DNA of 64,000 nt from Panulirus ornatus (taxonomy: Eukaryota; Arthropoda; Malacostraca; Decapoda; Palinuridae): positions 19,327,913-19,391,912 of the forward strand of contig NC_092257.1 of the NCBI RefSeq assembly GCF_036320965.1. Reading direction: 5' to 3'. A program made the position numbers and the translations under genes. Within the stretch, counting starts at the first letter, position 1. Every line of letters begins with the position of its first letter. This document shows positions 42,713 through 56,095 of the stretch, one piece after another. A model generated the notes under the pieces. It had not been told where the DNA came from and ran no database searches. It was given only the letters and a program-made list of their open reading frames with translations.

Positions 42713-42997
42713 TCGTGTCTCTCTCCTCTGATCAAGTGACTGAGACTTATCTCCTCTGATCATTCACGGGAGATTTATCTCCATGGAGACTGATCTCCTC
42801 TGCAACTTATCGGAAACTTCTTCAATTTTGAGGAAAAAGAACTATTTTCACTGACCTCTGGAAGACTCAAGCTCACTGGGGCGACAGAAGATGTCTTATC
42901 GCTACAAGAGACGAATATCGTATGATGTGAGAATATCGTATGATGCGAGAATATCGTATGATGCGAGAATATCGCATGGTGCGAGAATATCGTATGT
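42713..42997. repeat. Short degenerate and 18-bp tandem repeats
   Basis: TCTCCTCTGATCA-like words recur at 42720-42805. At 42913-42997 five units of GAATATCGTATGATGCGA form an 18-bp array with few changes. Confidence 0.85.
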
Positions 42998-43756
<759 letters not shown>

Positions 43757-44006
43757 TCATATATCCACACATGCCACTGAAACTGAAGAATCTCTTAACA
43801 AATGGCACATCTCCTCACCCATATGCGACGGAAAGTGACCCATATCTTCACATACACCAGAACACCTGACCTACCTCGCCAGATCTATGACAGACACTGT
43901 CAAAACTTTTCTACAACAGCTACAGTGATTGATAAACATAAGCCACAGAAACTTGCCAATACATCCCCACCTCAGAAAATCGTCAGGCCCATCTCCTAGG
44001 AAAATA

Positions 44007-44107
<101 letters not shown>

Positions 44108-44294
44108 ACAGAGAGTAAGTATGACATATATCACGACAATGATTATAACATTTCAGTCACTACAGAAACAGAAGAAAGACTTTTACACAGAAAGACTGAA
44201 ATATATATGTTCTCGAAATTCCAATGGAAAGGGAGAACAATTTCTCATATCCACATCAACAGAGACGCACACTCTTCACCCTCTTTTACAGAAG

Positions 44295-44298
<4 letters not shown>

Positions 44299-44357
<59 letters not shown>
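44299..44357. repeat. (AC)n microsatellite
   Basis: About 59 bp of AC. Confidence 0.98.
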
Positions 44358-44359
<2 letters not shown>

Positions 44360-44811
44360 CCTCATCCTGGAAGATGTCAGTTCACAATGTGTCCTGCATC
44401 CAGCAAATGGAACTTCGCCCATCTCCCCTTGCACGTCCCCAGCCTTCGCCTTGCACTCTGAGGTACACCGACGTCATCAATGAGTACCTGAGTAGGACGG
44501 ATGAGAGAGGGACGAGATCTGTTGCCAAGGGGTCCAGGATCTCAATCTCTTTTTTCTCTCTTCTTCTTCTTCTCTCTCTTTCTTTCTCTCTCTTTTTTCT
44601 CTTTCTTTCTTCCTCTTTACTTGCATCCTATTTGTCCTTATTTTATGCCGAGGAAAATGTGTCTCTTTACTGTACGAGTCTCTGATAGCAATCTCCTGTT
44701 ATCTTACGTCTGAATATCGAGAGTTTTGAATTCTACAAAGTGCGATTGCTTCATGGTGATCATCCGTTATCTTTCCTCGTCTCTGTGTATCAGACTGTGT
44801 CTCTTCTCCCC

Positions 44812-44812
<1 letters not shown>
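44358..44812. other. Pyrimidine-rich DNA, no gene
   Basis: A degenerate TCTTCTT/CTCTCTTTCT patch lies at about 44548-44615. No gene is recognised. Confidence 0.5.

Positions 44813-44893
<81 letters not shown>
44813..44893. repeat. (CT)n microsatellite
   Basis: About 81 bp of CT. Confidence 0.98.
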
Positions 44894-44899
<6 letters not shown>

Positions 44900-45746
44900 C
44901 TTCATCTGTCTCTGGTTCCCCCTCCCCCAACTCCCTGTCTATCCGTCTCATTCTAACACGAGCCAAACAACACGAAGACTAGAGGAACTAGAGCGATAGT
45001 CGCATTGGACTTCCCACTGCGACACCACACCGTCTCTCATAATGATTCGTTGGTGTACCACTCCCTCCCTCTCTCTCTCTCTCGCCACAAAGCCAATCCC
45101 TCGAATAGCAATTAAAGACGTTTGGAATGTGGTTACTAATGCAAACAAGGCAATTAAGTCTTCGACTGCCCGAATTAACGATCGATTACACGAAGCTAAA
45201 CGGACCTTTGAAGGCCCAGTGAGTGGTGGAGGGAGGGTGAGAGAGAGAGAGAGGGGGGCGGGTTGGGTGCGGCGAGGCGCCAATCACCAACGGAGCTCAG
45301 ATTGCTGTGCAGTTGGAATGACGTGAATAGTCGAACGCTTCGATTTATATCGAGTTTTGCGATTCGAAACCCGACGCTGTGTTTAGTGCTTTTATCGTTG
45401 AAGCGAAGCACGCAAAAAGGGACTCACTATGATTCAACTCACAGACAGTATCAAAGTCCCGGGGCTGTGTATGTGAAGTGTGAAAATCGACAATTTAACA
45501 AGCGTGGTCCCATCCCCCCCCCCCAAAAAAAAGAGATTCGCTTTTAGAGTTGATGAAAGTGATACAGGGAAATTCAGCTGCATATTTCAAGAATTAAAGT
45601 CCAGTGATGAGAGGCGATACGAAGCTTGTATGTCAGCAAGAATTTATTGGGACGATGTATATTGCACAGTGTGCCTGGAGTGAGATTATTCGTTTTATCA
45701 TATGTAAGTGTATATGTCGGCATTTTGATGTCCGTTTAGAACCTAC
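44894..45746. other. Low-repeat DNA, possibly single-copy
   Basis: Unlike most of the window, 45090-45480 carries almost no simple repeat apart from a GA patch at 45236-45254. 45100-45195 packs several AATTAA/ATTA words with GCAAACA and GGAATG, motifs of homeodomain, forkhead and TEAD-type factors. A C-run/A-run junction lies at 45512-45532. No coding exon is recognised. Confidence 0.35.
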
Positions 45747-45770
45747 ACACACACACACACACACACACAC

Positions 45771-45841
<71 letters not shown>
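45747..45841. repeat. Compound (AC)n(TA)n microsatellite
   Basis: About 24 bp of AC and then about 68 bp of TA, directly abutting the 5' end of the second RTE copy. Confidence 0.98.
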
Positions 45842-45846
<5 letters not shown>

Positions 45847-46545
45847 AAGATACATAGAGAAATAGATAATATCCCGACAGTTGTTTTATTGATGTGAGGC
45901 ACAGAATATACATAGATGAAAATATGAGAATGTACGCAAATGTGTGAATGTGTTGATGGTGAAATATCTGAGGACAACATATGAGTTTACATGAGTTTAC
46001 ACGAGAAAGACAGACAACAGGAGGCCTGATTGCCCCGCGACTGGGTTGTCTGGTGTAACAGTGTAAGACAAAGATGTGGAAATAAGAAGAGTGTGGTAGA
46101 GATACCCTTGGGGTGCTGTGCTGAAATGGTAAGGACATATGGAGAACATGAGTGAGGAAAGGATGACGAAGAGGATATATATGTGTGTCAAAAGTGGACG
46201 GAACAAGGAGAAGGAGAAGTCCTATATGGAGATGGATGGACGGTGTATGAAGATTTTGAGCCTTTGGGGGCCTAACCATGCAGTAGGGTGTAAGACGTGC
46301 CTGAGCTAAAGTGAACTGGAATGATGTGGTATGCAGGGGGCGACGTGCTTTTAAGGGACTGAACCAGGGCACATGAAGCAGCCGGGATAAACCACAGAAA
46401 GGTCTGTGGGACCTGGTTCTTGAATGGAGGTGTGGTTTGGGTTCTTTGCCAATGGCAATAAGAGTGAATGTGAGCGAATGAGGCCATTTCTCTATTTCTG
46501 GCGCTACCTCACCAAGTTGGAAAACGACGAATGAGCAAAGAAGAA
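45842..46545 (+). mobile_element. Second RTE-like element 3' end, decayed
   Basis: The plus strand aligns with the minus-strand 3' segment of the element at 26741-27335. It starts with a degenerate version of the LYGCEAW region (about 45873-45905) and of the R-R-M-D-V-L-E-M region. A ~70-bp stretch (about 45985-46055) has no counterpart there. It then matches GNKKSVVE and, at 46120-46180, VLKW, stop, GHMENMSEERMTKRI. The end of the ORF (complement counterpart VNWSHVV) and the 3' UTR follow. The 3' end has GCGCTACCTCACCAAGTTGG and AACGACGAATGAGC, a mutated form of the terminal hairpin motif. The 3' UTR between about 46400 and 46490 differs from the first copy, so the two are probably different subfamilies. 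Stops and frame changes show that it is dead and older. Confidence 0.8.
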
Positions 46546-47041
46546 AAAACACTCCATATACACACACGCGCGCACTTGCACCAGAGAACATTATTAATGA
46601 AAACGTACCTAAAAAAAAATAAAAGCATTGCTGATACTGACGAAAAACGGAGTATAGCAGCAGCCCTGCCAGTCATGTGGAACCCAGACATCGAACCAAT
46701 CTTTCTGTAGCACACTTCTGTAAGGCAGACCAGCAGCCAGCTAGTCAGCCACCCACCCACCCACTTAAGCGCCAACCTACCTACAGTACCTGGATTACAC
46801 AGAACGCATTGTAACCATATTGTCTCCCCATATTTAAGCTCTTCCTCTTGCTGCTGCTCCCACCCGCGCTGAATATGTAGGTCGCCTCACAGCGACACAT
46901 TGTTTTAGATAAACTCGTACAGTAAGTAGATATTCCTTCACTTGTCTCTCTCTCAAACCCTAATTGGCCCTTCGGGATGTTCCTTTTTTCCTTCCTTTCT
47001 TCTTTATCAATTAACTATAACATTTTCTCATCTAGAATTCA
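46546..47041. other. Unique DNA, no gene recognised
   Basis: A CCAC repeat patch lies at 46750-46765. Nothing else is recognisable. Confidence 0.5.
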
Positions 47042-47179
<138 letters not shown>

Positions 47180-47359
47180 CGTTAAAGAATATAGGACCCT
47201 CCAGGCAGCTCCCTAACATTGTTAAGCAATATTTCTCGACATTAGTCAGTCAGACGAGGCTTCTAACCCTTTAAAATAGGTTCAAAGAAATCCTCCTTCT
47301 TCAAGATGAGGTGATCTGTGGCGTGTTTCAACCCCAGAAAGAAAAACATTTCGTATCAA

Positions 47360-47530
47360 AAGGGATTCTACAGTGTACAAGGGGATTCTACAGTTTAAGG
47401 GGGTTATAGTCCACCAGGATTCTACAGTCTACGTGGTTATACAGTCGACAGGATTCTACAGTCAAAAGGGATTCTACTGTTTAAGGGGATGACTGTCTAC
47501 GGGATCCTACACTCTACGAGATTCCACAAG
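47360..47530. repeat. Degenerate ~20-bp tandem repeat
   Basis: GGGATTCTACAGT recurs about eight times at spacings of roughly 18-27 bp with linker words such as TTTAAGG and GTCTACG. Confidence 0.8.
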
Positions 47531-47582
47531 TCCACGTCAATTCGAGGCAGAAACTCCTATACCTTGTTGTCTGCCTTTATAA

Positions 47583-47797
<215 letters not shown>

Positions 47798-48126
47798 GCC
47801 AGCTCTAACTAAGAGACCAGACCAGACCAGACCACCTTGCATTAGCCGAGCCGTAGCCTTGCTTCAGAACCCGTCAGTGCTTCGTTTTTAACACGACTGA
47901 ACCCCTTTGTTGGCCAGTCAAAAATTCCCTCTGGGATGACAGCCATTTTTCGGAGTTGCTGAATGTATTATGGAGGTCCTCATAATGAGGGAGTGGGGCG
48001 GTGTGCAGCGAAGGAGGGAGGGATGGGGAGGTAAAGCAGAGCTGGGGATTAGGCGCTGGGGATGTAAGGATTCGTATGAAGAGGGATTGGCTGTTGTTGG
48101 TGATTGGAATGGAGGAGGAGGGAGTG

Positions 48127-48127
<1 letters not shown>

Positions 48128-48164
<37 letters not shown>

Positions 48165-48284
48165 TGTGTGTGTGTGTGTGTGTGTCGTGTTGTGGTGAAG
48201 GTGGTGATGCTCGTAGTGTTGGTGAGGGCTGTAGTGTTGGTGAGGGCTGTAGTGTTGGTGAGGGCTGTAGTGTTGGTGATGGTG
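48128..48284. repeat. (GT)n followed by 18-bp minisatellite
   Basis: GT with one GG interruption (48128-48184) is followed by four near-perfect units of GTAGTGTTGGTGAGGGCT (48213-48284). Confidence 0.95.
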
Positions 48285-48393
48285 AGGGATGAAGGTGATG
48301 GACGTCTTAGTGTGGTGGTGAGGAAGGTGATGAGAAGGAAACACAGGGGATGGGATTTGTGTGGGATTAGGACGGTATCCTATAATGGAGTCT

Positions 48394-48580
48394 CGTGGTG
48401 GTGGTGGTGGTAGGGCTTTTGGTAATGGTGGTAGCAGTGATGGTGATGGTAGTGGTGATGGTGGCAGTGGTGGTAATGATGGTGGTTGTGGTGATGGTGG
48501 TAGTGGTGATGGTGGTAGTGGTGATGGTGGTAGTGATGGTGATAGTGATGGTGGTAGTGGTGGTGGTGACAGTGATAACA
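48394..48580. repeat. GGT/GAT trinucleotide tract
   Basis: A mosaic of GGT, GAT and AGT triplets forms loose units such as GGTGGTAGTGGTGATGGT. The reverse complement is stop-free in several frames, giving false Thr/His-rich proteins. Confidence 0.93.
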
Positions 48581-48609
48581 GAGGACAAGGCACGGGAGCG
48601 GAATGGTAC

Positions 48610-48785
48610 TTGTTCGAGGCAGTAGGTACTGGGCCACTCCAGTAGAGGCAGTGGATACTAGCTATAACAGAGGCAGTGGTGACTGGCTCCAGCAGAGGCA
48701 GTGGTGACTGGCCCCAGCAGAGGCAGTGGTGACTGGCCCAAGCGGAGGCAGTGGTGACTGGCTCCAGCAGAGGCAGTGGGATTAG
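48610..48785. repeat. 25-bp minisatellite
   Basis: About five to six units of AGGCAGTGGTGACTGGCTCC plus AGCAG; starts at 48671 and 48696 give 25 bp. Confidence 0.93.
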
Positions 48786-48988
48786 AGAGCTTATTGTGAG
48801 AGAAGGTGTTGGTGGCTGACGAGTCTCTTGGTGCTGCTGGCGAGTTTGGAGTGGGTGATCCTTGAGGAGTGAGTGGGAGAGGGAGAATCTCCTGCTAGGG
48901 CTGTTGAGTTCTTAGTCACAGGGCTGGAGAGAGGTATTTACTAGATGAAGAGAATCTAGGAAAAATATATAAATGAACTGTGTTTACG

Positions 48989-48993
<5 letters not shown>

Positions 48994-49071
<78 letters not shown>
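48994..49071. repeat. (TA)n microsatellite
   Basis: About 78 bp of TA. Confidence 0.98.

Positions 49072-50946
<1,875 letters not shown>

Positions 50947-51003
<57 letters not shown>
50947..51003. repeat. (GA)n microsatellite
   Basis: About 57 bp of GA. Confidence 0.97.
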
Positions 51004-51009
<6 letters not shown>

Positions 51010-51654
51010 AGAATGCTTTTGACAGCGTCGACGGTCCAGAAGTGGAGATTGACATTCTTAGAGAGCGTCAACAATGTCGCTCTCCGTGAAGATCAAGTAA
51101 ACATGAGATGATCTTTAGCATTGAGCAGACGAACGCTGAGCCAGGCCTCCCCCACGCGCTGATGGATCAGCGAGAGAATTCCAGTCCAGTCGTATGGAAG
51201 AATAACTTTGATAACAAGATATCGTACGCAAACTTCACCTTTGAAGGGTGAGCAGCTGGTGTAGACAAAGGGGGTTAGGAAAAGATTGAATGACCTGAGG
51301 CTTAAAACTAAAGTAAATATGGAGGAGTGTGTATCGTGTTGACAGATGTTGGGGTGGAGATTCTTCGACCTTATAGTAGAGTGGGAGGTGCTCTTGTGTT
51401 ATTTGTTTTCTTCAACAGCATTTATCGTCCCGAATGTCTAATGATATTACGTCAATGAGACACTGTATAGAAAGTTGCGTCTCGAATATTTCGTTGGCTT
51501 GGTTATGGAAGATGTAACTCTATTGTGGTTAGATATCTTTATTCCCTTGAGTGTGACGTTTCGAACCTTGAGCATGACTTTACGATCTATTGGTATATTG
51601 GCCTGATCTTCCAACTCACTCTTAAGGGTTAGGTCAAAGACCAAGCCATCAGAT
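51004..51654. other. Unique DNA, no gene recognised
   Basis: About 650 bp without an identifiable feature. Confidence 0.5.
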
Positions 51655-51780
51655 TCAAGGGTCACACGTCTCTGCTCAAGGATCATATAGTTGTGCTCAA
51701 GGATCACATAGTCGTCCTCAAGGATCATATAGATGTGTTCAAGTATCACATAGTCATCCTCAAGGATCGTGCTCAAGGGT
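51655..51780. repeat. 21-bp minisatellite
   Basis: Units of CTCAAGGATCATATAGTTGTG and close variants, about six copies. Since 21 is a multiple of three, the minus strand reads as a 7-residue peptide repeat (ILEDDYV/ILEHNYM). Confidence 0.93.
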
Positions 51781-53599
51781 AGTCGTTCTTAAGGGGAGTA
51801 CCGTAAATATAACCAGTAGTAACTCTAGAAATATTATCTGCAACTCGATCCCATGACATGCCAAAAAAAAAAAAGATCTTATTACCTATGTTATTCTTCA
51901 CATATGACGCAGGTGGGATAGACGAAGTAACATCACGTGAAGGAGTTGAGACCATCAAACATTCATTCGAAACCTCAGTGAGTAATGAGTCACAAAGTTA
52001 TAAAGAATATTCAGACCAAAATATACTACATATTGCAGTACACATGAGAATTGGAAATGTTTTATTCATATTCATTTCACCATATTGTAGTCAAGTTATG
52101 ACACGCATAACCAAATTGTAAAGTTCTCTGTACAAGACAGTAGGAAAATGCTATTTGTGGCTCTTCGTATATGCCTTGGTATCATTGGAACATACCTCTC
52201 CATAGGAAAATATTAAGAGACCCAACACCTTGATGGTGATACCAACACAATACATCAGGAATACGATCGTAAATATACGTCTCTGATAAGACGTCCACAT
52301 GGCGAAGCCTAGACGAGTTCTAAATGTATTGTTTACTAGTTACTGTAGATTAAATCTTAACCTCATCCAAGCCTATGTTAATGAGGTAACATTATTGTAC
52401 AAATATCAGTCAATAATGGAGTGGTTTCCTCATTTGTTAGCCTGTGATGACACGAGAAAGGGATTGATTCATAGGTAACAATTTCCTGAAACTTAAGGTA
52501 AGATTTATATCTACGATCAAATAGCCAGGTGACATTTGATGTGTGCTGCCTCATAGGCTTCCCTTCCCTACTACGCCATAACACTGAGCCATCTCGACAG
52601 ACCTTAAACGTTACCTATAGTGTATGGAAGCGTAAAAATATACGAAAAAAACATACGTAAAATCTTTATGAACACACACAGACGAAAAATGAGAGTACAA
52701 TGCCTAACTTGAGTGTCAAAATACCAGCATTCAGTTTTAGCCTCTGAACGCGCAGTAATATTTGTTGTTTATTGTGCCGCCGGAATTGCATTTCTGTGCA
52801 ACGAGCAATTCTTACCTTTATGTGATCACCTCTTGCCTTGAATTCCTTTCACGATGTGAATGAGGAGGGAAAGGAAGAGTGTAAAAAGGGGGGGATATAA
52901 AGTGCAAACAGTTGAGAAGTCAGGGAAACAGGAGAGATTAGATAATAAGGTGATACGATAAGAAGACAGGAAGAGATCATAAAGAAAAAATACAAAAAAG
53001 CATAGGAAATCGTATATGAAGAATGTGACAATGATGATAATAAGTACAAAAAAAAAAGAACGAAATAGTGTGAATAGGAGGATGAAAAGAGGCAAGAGCA
53101 GAGAACAGCGCAAGCCATATTAGCAATAACCCGAACAGCAACAATAACAAGAGACTTACGCAACAACAGCGATTAAAGTCATAAGAGTCCACCACTGCCA
53201 CAATGGAGACAAAACAAAAGACTCTTGCTTAAAGGCGGGGAGTTAAGCATAGCCTAGACAATACCTCCAGCTCGCTCCATCCCTGTGGCCACGAGCCTCA
53301 TATACCAACGTCATGTTTACACCGTGGATAAAGACGCTCCCTCCCTCCCTTCCTCCCTCCAGAACCTGGCTGGTAAGAAATCCACATTAAGCGGAAACGT
53401 TCAGGGGAAACCGGAGGAGTCTTTTTCCCTTTTTTTTTCCCCCTAGCATGGAAGGAGGCCAGTTAACAACGCCTTGATCGTTTTTTCCTCTTTTGGGAGT
53501 TTTGTGTGTTATAATCTTACCTGTATTGAGGGTAAGAGTTGAGTGGGAGAGGGAAGACATTTTGTCTTTGGTTCCCTGAGTAATAGTAGAAATAAAATA
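51781..53599. other. Long intergenic stretch, no gene recognised
   Basis: AT-rich, mostly unique sequence. The region 52830-53210 is A+G rich on the plus strand, which keeps a Phe/Ser/Leu-rich frame open on the minus strand. I looked for RT, integrase and transposase motifs and saw none. Confidence 0.45.
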
Positions 53600-54288
53600 G
53601 GCTCAGTAAAGGTATGTAATGGAGTGATATAAAAGTGGTTCAAATAAAGATCAATAAAGATATATAAAGGTGTGATATAAAACAGTTTGATAATGATATA
53701 TAAAGGTGTAATATAAAACAGTTTAATAATGATATATAAAGGTGTAATATAAAACAGTTTAATAATGATGTATAAAGGTGTAATATAAAAGAGTTTGATA
53801 TAGATATATAAAGGTGTGATATAAAAGAGTTTGATATAGATATATAAAGGTGTGATATAAAAGATATACAAAGGTATTATATAAAAGAGGCTCAGTAAAG
53901 ACATATAAAGGTATAATATAAAAAGTTTACTAAAGATAAAGGTATGATATAAAAGAGGCTCAATAATGATATATAAAGGATATAAAGGTATGATATAAAA
54001 GATGCTCAGTAAAGATATATAAAGGTGTAATATAAAAGTTTAATAAAGATATATAAAGGTATGATATAAAAGTTTAATCAAGATATATAAAGCTATAACA
54101 TCAAAGAGGCATAATAAAGATATATGAAGTATGATATACAAGAGTTTAATGAAGATATATAAAGATGTAGTATAAAAGAGGCTCAATCAAGATATATGAA
54201 GGACTCATATAAGAAAAGGCTCAGTAAAAGTTTATGGAGTAAATTATATATAGTGGCTCAGGAAGGATGTATGATGGAGTGATATAAG
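53600..54288. repeat. 36-bp AT-rich minisatellite, about 19 copies
   Basis: Units resemble AATGATATATAAAGGTGTAA followed by TATAAAACAGTTTAAT. The units at 53690-53850 are the most alike, and the flanks are diverged, with GAGGCTCAGTAAAG in place of GTTTGATAATG. Each unit holds one or two TATAAA-type words, so TATA-box predictions here are meaningless. Confidence 0.93.
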
Positions 54289-54484
54289 ATAAAGATACCT
54301 CACTCTCACTAAACTGGGTGATGGAGATGACGACTCACGTCTTGAAGGGGGAAAAAAGACATGACTGTGGACACAAGAGGGAAGGTAGTATGTTTAAGTG
54401 CTTAGACAGACATGTCAAGTTTGACATGATGGTAGTACGTAAAATGAGCCATCGTGAGAATGTATGGCTCTATGGTAAAAAAAA

Positions 54485-54489
<5 letters not shown>

Positions 54490-54564
<75 letters not shown>
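54490..54564. repeat. (GA)n microsatellite
   Basis: About 75 bp of GA. Confidence 0.97.
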
Positions 54565-54567
<3 letters not shown>

Positions 54568-54695
54568 GTAATCATAACATCCATCAGTCTCCACCCCCAC
54601 CCCACTGCACGGCTTACTGAACAATTCTCTTTTTTACAACAAGACACTTAGTGCCTAACAATATCTAAATTATTTAACATTTAAATGTAAATTTA

Positions 54696-54786
54696 CACAC
54701 ACACACACACACACACACAAAAAAAAAACCTCCCATTTAAAATCATAGCCAAATGTATCCCCCCCTCCCCCCTCCCCCCCTCCCCC
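54696..54786 (-). repeat. (AC)n, A-run and strong G-quadruplex motif
   Basis: An AC run (54696-54719) leads into A9. At 54759-54786 four C-runs of 5-7 bases are separated by single T bases. The minus strand therefore has four long G-runs with one-base loops, a strong G-quadruplex pattern, and the plus strand could form an i-motif. Confidence 0.85.
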
Positions 54787-55103
54787 ACGCTGAATATGTA
54801 ATGCTGCTAAAAGGAAATATATGTAAAATAAATTATGTATGAAATACTCCACCACAAAGAGGAGTGAAATTAGAGTTTAGCAGAAAGAGAAATTATAGTT
54901 TAACCTTTTTTCTTTTTTTCTCTTTGTACCACAGTGTTTAAAGTGTTAGGCAATTTTTGGTACGTCAGCGATGAGAAAAATTCCTTCGATAGATATTGCT
55001 GGAGAAATTCCGAGATGGAGTAGACATCCGTCAGGTAGATGGTAGATGATGATGGAAAACAAAGATGGAGAGAAAATAGAACCTTGTGATGTTACGATCG
55101 CTT
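54787..55103. other. AT-rich DNA, no gene
   Basis: About 320 bp without an identifiable feature. Confidence 0.5.
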
Positions 55104-55212
55104 GTGATTTAAGTTGCTAGAATTTGAGTGTTGATTTAAGTTGCTAGAATTTGAGTGTTGATTTAAGTTGCTAGAAACTGAGTGTTGATTTAAGTTGCTG
55201 ATATTCGAGTGT
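55104..55212. repeat. 27-bp minisatellite, 4 copies
   Basis: Units read TGATTTAAGTTGCTAGAATT then TGAGTGT; the last two copies carry a few changes. Confidence 0.95.
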
Positions 55213-55329
55213 TAAGATAGCCTGGATGAGTACAGCTGAGGTCTATTGTGAGGGAAGGGAAAACGTGTTGAATTTTGATCTAAAAAAAAAAAAACTAATT
55301 ACCATTCAGAGTGATTTAGCTCTGGTCTG

Positions 55330-55440
55330 CCACTTGCCCACCTGCCTCTACCTGGCCCACCACCTGCCCACCATCCGCCCACCTACCTCTGCCTGGCCCC
55401 CCACACCCACCACCCTCTGCCGGACCCACCACCCACCCAC
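55330..55440. repeat. Degenerate CCACC/GCCCACC repeat
   Basis: Loose units such as CACCTGCCCACC and CTCTGCCTGGCCC recur, C-rich on the plus strand. Confidence 0.75.
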
Positions 55441-55780
55441 CTCACTGCTAGTAAAATCATTCATTCACCACTGCATTGTACTGTATACTTCATCATACTA
55501 TTCTATATATCATTTAATACTATATCATACTATGCTATATATGTTTGATCAGGACAGAGGATGCTATAGCTACAGATTCTGATTCCATAGTGAAGCGTCG
55601 AACATATAGAAGGTTTATACACAGCGGAATGCTCTATTCTCATACTACCGCCCAGGTACTGTACCTACGTGTGGTGAGTGTCGGCAAAGACGACTGGCTA
55701 CACAGACGGGCAACGAGGAGCCTTAGACTGGGAGGGAGGAAGATGTAAGGGGTGGAGGTGTGTCAGCAGCTGAGTGTCTT
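55441..55780. other. Unique DNA, no gene recognised
   Basis: A short patch of TATATCATACTAT-like words lies at 55490-55540. Nothing else is seen. Confidence 0.5.
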
Positions 55781-55784
55781 GCGT

Positions 55785-56095
55785 ACAAGAGACCACCAGG
55801 TGTCCCCTCGTACCAGAGAACACTAGGTCTCCTCTCCCCTCGTACTAGAGATCACCAGGTCTACTCTCTCCCTTGTACCAGATACCACCAGGTCTCCTCT
55901 CCCGTCGTATCCAGAGAACACCAGGTCTCCTCTCCCTGTCGTATCAGAGAACACCAGGTCTCCTCTCCCCTCGTACTAGAGACCACCAGGTCTCCTTTCC
56001 CCTTGTACCAGATACCACTAGGTCTCCTCTCCTGTCGTATCAGAGACCACCAGGTCTCCTCTCTCCTCGTATCAGAGATCACCAAGTCTTTCCTT
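55785..56095. repeat. 32/33-bp minisatellite, about 10 copies
   Basis: Units read AGAGACCACCAGGTCTCCTC then TCCCCTCGTATC. Starts at 55891, 55924, 55957, 55989, 56021 and 56053 alternate between 33 and 32 bp, so the array mixes two unit lengths. Confidence 0.94.

Noticed and set aside
45743..46591. 282-codon minus-strand frame
   Set aside because: It is the antisense strand of the second RTE copy joined to TA and AC repeats. Its similarity to the plus-strand frame at 26994-27347 exists only because both are antisense of the same element.
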